A DNA stretch of 64,000 nt, from assembly GCA_037903475.1 (NCBI GenBank), contig JBAJFG010000309.1, positions 248,001 through 312,000 on the forward strand. Reading direction: 5' to 3'. Below, one piece after another: positions 12,481 through 24,481 of the stretch. This stretch comes from Ancylostoma caninum (lineage: Eukaryota > Nematoda > Chromadorea > Rhabditida > Ancylostomatidae). The notes beneath the pieces were generated by a model. The model was given only the letters and a program-made list of their open reading frames with translations. It did no database searches and had not been told where the DNA came from. Position numbers and translations under genes: made by a program. The stretch's first letter is position 1, and each line of letters opens with the position of its first letter.

Positions 12481-13346
12481 TGCCTCCCCGTACCTCTCAT
12501 TCGCCGCATCTTTCACGGGTATATAATATTATGCGATTTTTGTTCATTATTTTATTTGCCACTTTGTGTTCACTATAGTTCGCACAAGTACTTGGGTTTC
12601 CATCAGAGTAATTTTGTTGATTTTGTTCAATTTTTTTTGCCAAAAAATTTTATATTCCATGGATCAGCGAATGATGACACCGGAAATGTCGTTAACACTG
12701 GGGAAAAATAGGTGGGTGGTCCACGTGTAAACTGCACTTTCCGATTTAATGTCTCGTTATTCAAATCTCTGCACTATTATAGTTCAGAATGTATCGAAAT
12801 CAAAACCGTTCACGTGTCTCATCCATTGTTCCGTTGATATAAAATTCTGTTTTTATGAAAGGGTGCCGCTTTTAGTGGCCAGCTGCCCACGCGTGTTTCA
12901 ACGTCGTCATCATCCCCATTTTGTCGTCTCGTGGCGCACGGCTCAGCCGTTCAGAGTGGCGAAAGCTGGGAGGGTGTGACTGGGGGTAGGGTTTAATTCC
13001 AGGCTCCCATCGTTAGGATTCTTCATTCTTTCGTTCACTTCTTGTCTTCTTAGCAATTTTCCGCTGGTTGAATGTCAGCGTTTCTGATTTGCTTGAGCCA
13101 TTTTTCCCTACTCATGGATGGTGTTGTTTCGTGCCTTACCCTTATACGGATTCTAAAATTGGAATATGCCTTTTCTGCACTCACCAGAAAGGGGAAAAGG
13201 CATAGAAACGTCTAAGGGCTGATTTGTGATATTTTGTTTTTAATTTTATTTCATTTTTATCGAGTGTTTTTCTCACAAAATCACATTTCAATGATCAAGG
13301 AGATTGCTTTCATACAGTTTGTCAATTGTTAAAAAGTCAAACTTAC

Positions 13347-13435
13347 GTATCCTCCTGATTTCGTCCTCAGCGGTGAATCCACCACCGCATCTCGGAAAGG
13401 ATATTCGGAATAAAGAGGTGGAATGAGTGTTTTTG
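13347..13435 (-). CDS. Candidate internal exon, unknown product
   Basis: Minus-strand exon of 89 nt between an ACTAACCAG acceptor and a GTAAGT donor. It starts with one leftover base, reads 29 codons and ends with one base. The peptide includes LFRISFPRCGGGFTAEDEI followed by RRI. The R-I-S-F-P plus E-D-E-I spacing vaguely recalls the C-terminal part of PLP-dependent class V enzymes, but that is speculation. No neighbouring exon could be joined with confidence. The only nearby candidate (about 13159-13206) lies in an inverted repeat. Confidence 0.3.
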
Positions 13436-16400
13436 CTGGTTAGTTATCATGGAATATTTACTGGAAATACTGTGGGATATCTTTATTAGGTTGTCGCGAA
13501 AATTTTTGACCACTTTCGATCCTCTTTCTTGAATTAATTTTTTCCTTTCCGCGTTTTTATATATCTATATTGGGAAGCATTTTATTGAAATCATTGATGC
13601 TTTGATTTCAATTTCACTTGCATAAAAACTAAAGCGGCAAAGAGGAGGTTTTTAAGGGGTCTCCATGAATTATTTACAAATGAATCAATTCTTTCAACGC
13701 TATCAGATAATATATGCGTTATGTATGCATTATACACGCATTTCTGCGGCCTTTTTCGTTTCTATAACAGTCGCGAATGTTTGTCATTCCTTTCCTCTTT
13801 TATTTTTTTTTCTTATCAACTATGCGTTGCTGTCATCTACACCACTGTTTTCTGCTAGTTTTTCCTACTCGGTTTTCATGAAATAAAATAAATAAATAGA
13901 TGTCTGCTATACATAATTTTAGTGATACAACTGAGAGTATTGAACACCTTTCTGAGCAGCTTGTTATCCATTGGTAGCATTATTACAACGTAGTTCCTTT
14001 TCTTGCGATTTGCTTTGCCTTCTCATATTTTCCTGCCTTATGCTTTCTCGACTCGTATCTTTTCTGGCAGCACGTCTGAGAGCACTTCAACATTTTTTCC
14101 CAGCTATTCGTGTAATTCTAGGCTTTAGAACGATCGCTGCTCTCAAGGAGTGAAATGAGCCGTTCACGACTGACATTTTTTTGACTACGATTCTGTAAAA
14201 AAAAGGCTGTAATTCTGACATGTGCCAATAACTGCAGACCCGTAAAGCCAGTGGGTTCATGCACTTTTTATGCTAACGCAAAAACAAAGCACTTGTGACG
14301 GCTTTGGACTTTTCCGGATTGACTGACGAAGGCCACGAGACTATTTAGCAGGTGTGGGCGAAAGCAGAGAAAACACTTAGGAGCTTGCCTTCCAATTCAA
14401 TGGGTTTAGAGGTTCTCGTGCAAGGGTGTGCCATCGGAAAACGCCACCTCATAGGTCTTCACAGATGGTCCGCCGACTTGATTGGATGTCGTTCATCACT
14501 CACTATTCAATCTTCTGCAAGAATATGAGGAGATGCTGGGTCGACTGGTTGAGCTGGGTTTGTATGTAGCCTGATCCTCTTTTCAGAGACCGAGGGAAAT
14601 CATATCATGACTTTTTTCATTTGAAGAATCTTATAAGTAGCATGGATAAGTGTCCACAGATAAAATATAGATCTCCAGCTATTTGATCACCAAAGAAAGT
14701 TCATCATTTAAATTCTTTTCCAAGGTTTTCACCGACAAGTAGGCCCGCAATTTAGCTTTTTCTTTCAATTGCTTATGTTAGCGCTTGGCTAATTTTTACT
14801 CATCATCATGACCGTTTCCTTTGTGTGTTTCAAGTTGTCTTCAGCACCCGATTTTTCAGGGATACAATAATTAAAAATATGCCACACGGATTTGAAGTCA
14901 CGTGATATTGTACGCTTTGTTGTTCAAATGGAGTTGTTCAGCTGAGTTATTAATGGAGTTGTTCAAGTTATTAATGTAATGGGAACGTTTTATGATAAAA
15001 AGTTCAATGTGGACTAATTTCCTAACGTATAAAAACCCTTTTTCGATATAACGCGGCTTATTCCCCTAAAAGATAGTCGTTTAAAGATTGAGGGAGAGGG
15101 GTTGGACGAAAACTACTTAGATTCAGGAAACATTTGCAGGACATTTGTTTTGATTCGCTGAAGTGCGTCGTGAGGGACAGCTGTTTACCGAAGACTAAAC
15201 CTGACCACTCATTGGCAGATCATAGATCCTGTGCAAACCTGCCAAAAAAACCCGTTTCCGAGCACCAATTCTTGTGGAGCTTGTGGGCGGAGCTGGGCCT
15301 GGGCGAGAGGACGACTACGCCCTTATGGTCCACTGAAGTTGGGTATAGAAAAGGGGTTTTTCGCTGTTTTGAACCTCAATTTATGCTGTTTTGCAGTTCC
15401 AAAATTCGCGTTCTGGCTTTAGTCTTCCGTCGAACATTCGATTTCCTAAAATATTCGTTTTGGCGCGAGAAAAATAGCGCGGGTCATAAATCAGACCACC
15501 CACGACCAGCTGCGAGCGAGCAAGTCGTGCTCGTACCGGCTCATCCTTCGCCTTTTGGCTCTTCCTAGTTTTTTTTTCACTCATGGGGGTTCACCTCTTT
15601 CACTTCGCGAAGCTTAGCAATGTTATATTGAGCTACTATTTGCTTCTATAACCTCAATGTTCGACCAAACGCTGACTATCTGTGTTTTTGGTGCTTGGAA
15701 TTTTGGTCGCAGTAATGTTTTGAGTAAAAATTACTCCAGATCACGGATCTCGTGCTTGGGAACCCTTTGGCAGTGGCCATTTCGAGTGTTTTCAAAGTTT
15801 TGGAAAGGAAAACAAAGCATTTAGAAAAAAAGCTGCAAATGTCCTGTAGAATACGGGGTGGACCCATTTGGTCTTCTATGGTCTCTTCACCTTTTTTTCT
15901 TCCCCCGGTTGCGGCTGAGTAGAGGATAGGCTACACTACGGAATCAAAAAATGTGTATTACAGTAATGCCACAGTGAATAAATCGTGGCTTTTGCAATAA
16001 ATCAGAACGGAAAATAAAATTTAAGGCCAAGGAATATCCGAGTGAACAACAAAATAGTGCTGGGGACCAGTTCTCGTCTCGCCTTTCGGAAACATTTTTT
16101 CATATGATTTTTTCATTCCTATTCATTTACTGACTAGGTTGCAGTGTTGCGACGCAAATTTGGTAGATAAAGAAATAATTGATTATATAGAGTGATGACA
16201 CGAAAAGTTAGTTTGAGTAATATAGTTGTTTAAATGGTTTGGTGGTTTTAATATTAGCGTTTTAAATTATTATTGAGTTTTTTTATAATAATTGGGCTAA
16301 TTTTTTTTTATTTTAGCAGATTAATATCTTGATTTTTTTGGCAAATGAATAAAACCAGGATTGTGTTTGAAAATCACTAAAACAACTGACAGTCAGCAGC

Positions 16401-16587
16401 AAATTTGAGTTACCGCTAATTGCTTGGAAGACCAACTTGCCTGCAATGCATTTTCCTTCTAAACCTACTGAATTTATAGTGAACAAATTTCTTGAATTTT
16501 GAAACAAAAGCAGTTCTTTGAAGAAGCGAAACGGAGTTAGCACACCTATATATTCTTACCTTTCCTGACACTTCTCCAAAGAGATAT
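13436..16587. other. Stretch with scattered open frames, none convincing
   Basis: At 14283-14529 a plus frame reads ALVTALDFSGLTDEGHETI, a TAG, then QVWAKAEKTLRSLP and onward. It could be decayed coding sequence. Frames at 15134-15584 (both strands) and 16313-16543 lack splice support. A short AAAT run is at 13882-13898. Confidence 0.35.
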
Positions 16588-17054
16588 TATAATAATAGTA
16601 ATAATTTATTGCGCTGCTTAAGGTAGACGTGAAACAAGACAGTCGTATCATCGAGTTACATTCTATCGTCAAGTACAATATGCAGTAAGAAAGCAATCCT
16701 CTTATTTCATTAGTGGCTGTTATTGCTGTAGTCCCTATGGTTCCACGACACCTCATTTCTGAATGGTCGTTCGTAGTGCACTATGAGGTGATTACTCGTA
16801 TGCTCCTGGATATATTTAGCCCAGCGCCGCGTCGCAAATGACCGGATGTTTACTCGATTTCTGATGCCCACACGGGGTAATTGCCTGTCTACTTTCTCAG
16901 TTGTTCCCTGACATCCTGTCTTTGGTTCCTTACACTTTAATCCTGGACTACTCCAAAGGGTAACGGCAAAGGGCCGAGTTGCACCTCCTTTATGCATCAG
17001 CATAGTGGCAGAATTGCGCATGCTGAATAAAAAGAGCATTATGCAAAAATTCAC
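16588..17054 (-). mobile_element. Possible truncated retroelement 3' end with ORF remnant
   Basis: Minus frame 16710-17054 is open for about 114 codons with coding-like codon use; it includes ATRPFAVTLWSSPG and NIRSFATRRWAKYIQEH. It ends in TAA TGA about 80 nt before CGTCTACCTTAAGCAGCGC and an AATAAATTATTACTATTATT tail. The same tail block in the same orientation occurs at 38499-38545. A coding end, short 3' region and A/T-rich repeat tail suggest a LINE-like 3' fragment. The frame itself matches no family I can name. Confidence 0.35.
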
Positions 17055-19698
17055 TCCACGAGTGACAACAACACGATCAGCTGACGCTCAGATCGTTTCG
17101 CGTTCATGACGCCATTCCCCAGTGGACTACAAATCCTGAATGTGCTGCAAGAAACTGGCAGCTGACCAGGTAAGATGCGAGTTCTCGATAAATGATTCCT
17201 CCACCTTTATTGCTTGACGTATGTTTGGGTTGATGCCCTCGCGTCTCATTTCGCTCACTGGCTTGCCTTCCTCTACCAACAACGACTTGCAATCATTTAC
17301 TGCTTTTGAAAAGGTTGAATCTCAGAAAAAAAAAACATTTTTTTATGGTTCTCCTGTTGTCGCATCTTAGTGAAGTCTATTTCTTAAAATATGCTGATAT
17401 TTGCTCCTAAACCCTTCTGATCCTCGGCATCTTCAGCGAACTTTCTGGAACATTCCGTGTTCTCTGCTAGCCTAAAATGGACTGGTTTGTCTGGCAAAAC
17501 CTGATAGATCCCAATACTAGTAGTATGAAGCTTTTGGTAGTGAAGGCTGGTAATAGTCAACTGCACAGAAATATCTATTCCCGCGTAGAAAAATTCGCCC
17601 ACTTGGAGAAGGCGGGGAAGTGGGAACATTTCTGGGGAAGCAGTGCAATTGCGGAATCTCCATCTAAAAATACCTTTTTTCTATCACGTAAGCACTAACG
17701 CGCAGAGTCAGTTTAGCTATTTCAAAAAATTTTTATCAATCTCTGTCTTTGCTATTTGACTGACAACGATCAAACAGATATGAACGAACTGGATCACATT
17801 ACGAATTTTCCTGAAATGTTGTCTAGTCTAGTATTCTATATCCAGTCACATAAGTGCGCCTCAATGGATATATTGGTATAGTTTTGTGTCCTGCTATCCG
17901 TTATGTCGCTGATATGCATATCTACTCATTTCACCATAGCATATCTTTATCTGATTGGTATTCGATTGATGAACATCAGTTGTCCGTGGCATTACAAATT
18001 CGTGCTACTCCCTCACCGTGCTCTGTATTTACGCCAAGGAACGAAAACGTTACTGGATGATTTATTACTTTGGTGCTATGCCACTATGTTTCCAGTGCAA
18101 GTCAATAGAACTTAAAAATTGTGAAATGTTTTTATAACTCAGATAGTGTAGGTCTTGAGCTTTAGAATGGTTCAAAGATTGATCACCTTACTCTATATTC
18201 CTGGAGTTTATATGCTACCAAAAGCTCACTACTAGGTCCTGATGTAATGGGTAACGGAGCAGATGAAGATCTTTAGGAACGGTGATATGGCAGTTGTTTT
18301 TCCGCCCGCAGCTGAACATAATATATTGGATACGGGTCCAGGACTGTTCATGATTTCTGCAGTAGAGCTGGATTTTGATGACGCGCACATAAATCATCTG
18401 TTTCCTACTCCACTCAATCGGTAATACCCAGACGAATAGGCCATCAGGTCAATAGGGCAGACACTTTTTCGGAATATCGGCAGCCAAATAGTCGAAATGC
18501 AATGTTATATGGAGGTCAACAAACTGCAGCTAAAGATGATTGATTTGCTCTAATAATTGCACACTTTCAAAGATTACGGTTTATTCCCATGTCTCCACGA
18601 CCCGCTTGCCGCAGTAATCCAGAACGAGTTCTGAGAATATTTGGTTGATTCGAGGAGGATGTTGACTCACGGTTTCTGCTGTTTGAACCTACACTCCTAT
18701 CTCCCGAATTCTCTCTGGCCTTTCTATCTCTACCTTCTGTAAGAAGGGTCACATTATGAATAATCATAATCTATAAATAAATAAATAAATAAATATGTAG
18801 CGCACGAGGTTCCATTGGCGCGCACACCGCCGCTGGTGGATTTTCACCCGGATCACTGGTGGATTTTCAGTGAACTGGTACAAATCCTCCCAATTATGGC
18901 AGGAAGAAATGCTGATTGATAGACTGGAAGCTGCTAGACTAGTAATCTGGCAAAACTTTCCTCTTCCAAAATGACTGAAGAGGTTCTTCTCCCAATTTTT
19001 ATATTCGAAAGTAAATTTATTTGTTTATTAATTGGCAGTGGATACAAAAACTGGTCAGGTACTACCTCGCCATACTTGGAATTGCTTGATGAAATCTTTT
19101 TCACTGGCTAAAAGTTACTAGTGATAGTCTGCCAAACACGAGGTTATTAGTATGTTTTCCTGATCGACGTTTTGGATGCTTCCATAGGTAGTTTCTCTAT
19201 GTTGCTTGGATTCTGAGCATGCTAGAAAAAGGTCACAGTTCTACCAGTACACTGACGCACAGCAGTGTATCAGAAGTGTAATCTCAGAGCTCAAAGATCT
19301 GGAGTTCTCCAGTAGTTTTCTAGGAACAAAACAAGCAAAGATTGAACTGGCCCCATTCTTATTGCCTTTTCATTGTGTCGTTTGAAATAACAGCTTCTTT
19401 GAGTCGCTGAAACCGAGTTGAAGATGACTTGCTCTGCTCCGTAATAAAGAAATATGACAATATTCATAATTGAATGTGAGCTCACCAAATAGTCACACCT
19501 TTTATATGCCTTCTGAGTCATAAAACATCGCTAGCAACCGTGAGGGGGTTTCTTCATTTCTTCTATTGCTTTATAATGCCTGTGACGAACTATCTAGCTC
19601 ATCATCATCCCACCCAGAAGACTTGTGGGAATTTCTCAAACAATTATCTGGAGTCAGCCAGCCGTTCCTGTTATCTTGGCTAGACTGAACCCCATTAA
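17055..19698. other. Stretch without a supported gene
   Basis: Holds an (AAAT)n run at 18771-18795 followed by GTAGCGCACGAGG, and a short duplication of CTGGTGGATTTTCA at about 18832-18870. Minus frames at 18215-18397 and 18567-18767 are hydrophilic but unsupported by splice sites. Confidence 0.4.
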
Positions 19699-20180
19699 CA
19701 CATTCGCGACCTTACGCTTTTGGCATGGTGTTTCACATGGGACGCACGCGCTTTTGCACAAGTGGGACCCGTGCTCAACAGCTTGAGCACGTGGTCCCAC
19801 GTGGTAGGAACTTTGCCTCCGCCGCTAATACCCCAAATTTGCGCAAATCAGAACCCGATCTTCTTCTCTTTTATGATCGTCAAGAGTGTTTCCAAATCTT
19901 TGTCGTAAATTCACTTGATACTGATTGTAGTTTCTTTTTCATATGTATCGCTCTCTCTGGTGTATGTTTCAATCACATATTAGAAAGAGTCTGAGTGAAG
20001 ATCTGTTCTGCCCAGTGCATGTATAGAAAGCTTAGATATTTATTAGTATAACACTACATAGAAGTTCGCTAATTATGACTGAAATATAACTCTGAAAAAA
20101 GCGTGCTCAGATGGCTGTGCATGCGGTCCCACGCGTCGCACCATGCGTGTCAACCGGATGAGCACATTGTCGCAAAGGTG
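19699..20180. mobile_element. piggyBac-like non-autonomous element (TTAA-flanked)
   Basis: The 482-bp element is bounded by TTAA at 19695-19698 and 20181-20184. The left end is CACATTCGCGACCTTACGC and the right end, reversed, is CACCTTTGCGACAATGTGC. Subterminal GTGGTCCCACGTGG and CGGTCCCACGCGTCGC also form inverted pairs. TTAA target sites with C-starting inverted ends are characteristic of the piggyBac superfamily. The open frames inside do not resemble a transposase, so it is a MITE. Confidence 0.65.
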
Positions 20181-23100
20181 TTAATGGAAGGTTACCCTCT
20201 CAACATCATCTGTAACCTGTTTGAGGGGGAACTCAAATTCCCATGCCCACACATTTCGCAGTGAATCGCTTTTTACTTGTGTTTTCCCTGCCCAGACAAA
20301 AGCTTTTATCGTTATTGTTGCTGCGTTCAGCGATTAATTGTGTTTATCTACACTGCCTTCATTTGGGCTCTAGCGGCCACCATAATGCTAATGCTTTGCT
20401 TTCTATGACTCATCCTCATATCATACTTGTTTTATTTGTGTGTTGTGATAGTGTGTTTATTTGATAATATACTTGTGCACTTCAATGCTGAATCCTCCCA
20501 GAGTGATGATTCCTGAACAGGCAAATTCATTTTCTATTCTTCGTATATTAATTTAGTATTGGGTGTTTGTTGGCCTTGGGTGTTCCTCGGTTTCGCTTCG
20601 TCACAGCAATGGGACCAATTTTTAAATATGTTTCAAATATATTTAATCACTTATTCTGATGCAGTGAGATGTGCGCCATCCCACTAGTGTGAAATTCAAA
20701 GCAAATGTTCAAACAAAAGAAAACAGTGAAAATCCACAAAGGGGTATTACCAATGAAACGCTTTTAGGCAGTTAAAACTAATGCTGAGGCATATTTTAAA
20801 AGCACGAAGCCGCTCAATAGCTGACTTAGGAACTACCATTACCACTGTCACACCTGTCTTGTTGAGCAACGTTCTGTACCAGTTACCTAGGGTACATTCA
20901 CTCCATGGGGGTCACTTGGGGTCATTGAACCACAAAGGAACTTCCTATTGTTGTTATATAATGTTAATATTGCTGTCTTCATACTTTATTCTTCATTCTT
21001 TACATCGCATCGATACGGCTGATATTGTGCAAAATTTACATTATATTAAATTTGGGAAGAGTCTAGAGGCTCGCTAACACCTCCATACATCCGTGTCGTT
21101 AACTTTATACCTGAATTTTCTTCTTTCCCATATCGTCAAGATATCTTGATATTGAACGAATTCGCACTCAAACCGAACGCCCTTAACTAAACCCATAGAG
21201 CCATCAGCAGCATCTCTCCCTTCTAAACAGACACAAACATGCATAGAAGATCACTGCTGAATAAACCTCACGTAGTCTGCACAGGTGTCAACCAGTGGCC
21301 AGTGCATGCACACTTCTTAGCATGTACGGGTTGATTCACCTGCAAGGAACCGATTCGTGGTCACGTCTCAATGATAGACGTCATTTTGTGAGATAGAGGA
21401 TGGCGCCAAATTACAGATTTCGACCTCGTCGGAAAAAATTTTCCTTAAAAAACAAGAAGTCTATGGAGTGAAGAGGTTGTAACTTGTTTCTATCTGTAAT
21501 GAGTATCTACAACTTCCCGAAAAAAATTGAACCTTTATGCTATACCTCGAACGAGGTTATAGATGAAAAACCAAAAGTTGCAACCTTCTTGCTCGCTACT
21601 GTAGATGTCCCAATGCATTTGAATCATTTTTCGTGGGTGAGTTTCACGAGCGAATGCAACAGCAAAATACGGGAAGCGTTCTTTTTTCCGCCTCCATGTG
21701 GCATGCCTGAGAAATCGTAACTAATCAAGGAAGGAACTTCAGGTAATAAAGACGTATCTTCGACATAATCTTGGCTCTTCCCTGAAAGGGCATAGTGTTG
21801 GTTAGACACGGTAGTGTTTGTCACATGGAAATTTGTCGCTAGTACAAGCATTGCAGCTGCATACATACATCGTTGGTGCATAGTTATGCGGCTTTTTTCA
21901 TGCTTATTTTTTGGTTATTGCAGTTTTTTCATGGAATCGTTGTGTTTTTGATGGTATTCCCTTAACTTAAGGACATTTAGATACCAATATTCATGTCATC
22001 TACGCTCTACGCGGCAATTGTTAGCGCAATGTTTATCACCACATGCATTTCTCAACTCTCCATGCAATGTCCGAATTTTCTGTGCGCTTCTCTAGAATGA
22101 GTTACACCAATTCTTTCTTGCATTCATTCTGAGTACGTCCTTAAAACGGGATTCGGCAGTTGCATTGGTAGCAAACCAGGAAGGTATTCTCTCATGTTCT
22201 CGTGAAGCATTCACTACTAGTTTGAAGGCAGTTAAAACAGTTATCAAGCACGGCTTTGAGCTCGTACATCCTATTCTGATTACAATTCTAGTGATTAATA
22301 CTGATTTCTATTCACATTGAACAATAACCGTTGTTTTTACCGCTTTTCTCAAACGACTGATTGAAGGAACGACGATGAATTTGAGTTCCTAATAAGCAAA
22401 AACAAAAACAAAGGTACCTAATCTTTGTTTCGTTCCTTCCACTAGACGGAGAAAATAGAATAAGAATAAGACCACCACCGGAACTAATCAGTAATGAGTG
22501 GTTGTCTTGAAAAGTAGAAAATGACCAAAAAAAATCAACCAACCTGTTCTGCTGCTTGATAAAGCTTCCTTTTGTGGAGCTCCTTGGAGTTGCTGCGGCC
22601 CGTCAACGTGCACCTTGTGATACTGGGATTAATCCTAATCTTAATGTTGAATCTGCCCAGAAAAAAGTACATGTAAGTCGCCGTAGAGAACCCCGCAGGG
22701 AATTTGGGCATCGGATTCGAGATCATCGTTGCAAACTGCATATGACAGCACGCATACAATTGAGAATGGCTACAGTAGGTATCAACAAGGGTGTGTTTCT
22801 TCAGTCTCGCGAAGCACGCTACGCGACTGCGCCGCTCGCGCCAGAACCCTCTCCGCAACAACAAACCATAGAGTTTTCTTGACACTAGTTAGTTAGTATT
22901 CCTGATTCTTGATTAAAATCAGATTTGGTGAAAACTTTTGCAGAAAACCCTGATTGCCATCACTGCGCCGGTTCCAGCACAAGTGGTGCGGCGGCGTCGC
23001 GTGCTTTCCGTGTCCGCGGAAATCCCACTGCCTGGACGCTCACTGTACGTCGACCACGTATCCTATCAGTTTTCAAAGGAGGGCTTCGAATAGTTGTTAC

Positions 23101-23509
23101 CGATTTCTACAGAATGGAATGTTTTCACACAAGGTTAGCGAGAGAGTAGATGGTGGAACGGAGAGGAGGAAGTTGTTGTCGGTAGGGAAAAATTTCACAC
23201 TGATTGCTGTAGCGTTTTTCCCCTTGCTTTTTGTTCACGCTGCTCAGAATTTTGGGGAAAGCAGCGAACGTAGCACTGAAGGTGTTAGCACTGTCAAGGA
23301 GTGAGTGTTGAGAAAAAGTTTAAAAAATGCTTCATTGCCATAATAATAATGTCAGTTCATTATCTTTCACTTACGTCATTTTGATGTTAACATTTTTTTG
23401 AAATAAATGGCATATCTACGCGAGTACAATACACAGGTCCAAATACAAGTGATAATTAATCATCAGACATTCGAGTACATGCATGTTGACGTCAAAGTCT
23501 ATATACATA
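20181..23509. other. Stretch without a supported gene
   Basis: Open frames at 20781-21077, 21484-21881 and 22535-22885 (both strands) and 22925-23304 were inspected. The 22556-22882 pair is unusually long on both strands and GC-rich at its right end, but neither frame has matching splice sites or a recognisable sequence. Confidence 0.4.
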
Positions 23510-24030
23510 TGGTCTGTTAGCTCAGACAGGGCGCCTGATCCGACTTTGTCTGCAATTACGACTTGTCCGCAGAATGCGTCTTGGAGGAGATTTTACTAAA
23601 TGGCAGTAGGGAAACATCAGAGTGGAAAGAATCACACCACATACCAGTGGCGGACGCAGAAAGTGGGCGGGAGGGGGGGCGTGGGAAGAAAAGTGGGGTC
23701 TCCGCCGTTTTGGGGACCCAGACGGAAAATAAAATTAATAATAATATTAATTATAATAATAAACAATAAATAAAAAATATATTAAAAATAATAATAAAAA
23801 TAAACAATTAAAAATAAACTAACACAAGATTTTTATTTGTATTGTAAAGTAATTTCGAAAATTTGGCGACCCATTCTCGGGGGGGGGCGCCCACCCCCCC
23901 CCCTCCTGCGTCCGCCACTGCCACATACGTATCAAAAAAGTGTAAAAATTTGATTATTTGGCCAACTTCGGGACGAGGTCGTAATTGCGGACAAAGTCGA
24001 CCCATGTGCCACCTCTGCCCTATCAGACTG
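23510..24030. mobile_element. Older inverted-repeat MITE, interrupted by a hAT-like insertion
   Basis: The terminal inverted repeats are about 58 bp. The left arm contains GACTTTGTCTGCAATTACGA at about 23542 and the right arm, reversed, GACTTTGTCCGCAATTACGA. The outermost bases read TGGTCTGTTAG and CAGTCTGATAG and are flanked by TA on both sides, as for Tc1/mariner-type insertion. About 237 bp remain once the 276-bp insert and its 8-bp duplication are removed. No transposase is encoded. Confidence 0.65.
23645..23920 (+). mobile_element. hAT-like MITE, copy 1, with perfect 8-bp target duplication
   Basis: Ends are CAGTGGCGGACGCAG and its exact inverse CTGCGTCCGCCACTG (15 of 15). They are flanked by the direct repeat CCACATAC at 23637-23644 and 23921-23928. 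Eight-base duplications with CAGTG termini are diagnostic of hAT-type transposition. The interior has G and C runs, a TCTCCGCCGTTTTGGGGACC block, and AT-rich AATAATAATTATAAT sequence. No coding capacity. It lies inside the element at 23510-24030. Confidence 0.85.
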
Positions 24031-24248
24031 TACATACATTGTATTTGTTTTTGTGCTAATTACAGTGCTCTCCACACACCCACTGGCTTTCCTAACTCAA
24101 TTCTCTAAGCCTTGCTCCCCTTTCTCAGTAGCAGAACGCTACAGCACTTCATGAGAATACTAAGAATGTCCCGGATAATTCATTGAATGACGCTTTCCCC
24201 CAGCTGCATCAACGATCACGCTGCTACGCTGCTGCTGCTCAGCCCTCG

Positions 24249-24481
24249 TCATTCATTCTTCTCAGCTTGTTTTCTGGATTCTTTTCGTGCTTCTGTGCAG
24301 CTCTGAGTGATCTCCGTAGAGCTGTTGATGCTGTGGCTCGGCGTTTTACATTTGACTGACATTGTTGCCACGCCAAAATAGCTTTGTTTTGGCATCGAAA
24401 ACCATTGCTACGAAACGGTGTCCAAAACACCTACGCATAGATTGCATAAATTTGGCCTTCTAGCAAGCCTTCACGTAACGT
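24249..24481 (-). CDS. Candidate two C-terminal exons, unknown product
   Basis: Minus-strand exon 24435-24481 follows a TTCTTCCTGAACAG acceptor, reads TLREGLLEGQIYAIY plus two bases, and ends before GTAGGTG. A second exon ending at the TGA at 24249-24251 can be joined in phase at a CATCAACAG acceptor; it reads STEITQSCTEARKESRKQA then EKNE and stop. A longer version using the acceptor at 24356-24357 is open but out of phase with the first exon. The lysine- and glutamate-rich tail looks coding. No family is recognised and no upstream exon was found. Confidence 0.3.

Noticed and set aside
12907..13005. SINE-like pol III boxes (GTGGCGCACGGCTCAGCCG and GGTTTAATTCCAGG)
   Set aside because: Spacing and box matches are too loose, no cloverleaf forms by eye, and no second copy was seen in the window.
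13159..13206. Possible next minus exon after 13347 (PLRRFYAFSPF, donor GTGAGT)
   Set aside because: It lies in a hairpin formed by GCCTTTTC and GAAAAGGC, which explains the sequence without coding.
23511..23570. tRNA-like start GGTCTGTTAGCTCAGACAGG
   Set aside because: It has a fair A-box look but no B box at the right distance, and the stretch is part of the terminal inverted repeat of the 23510-24030 element.
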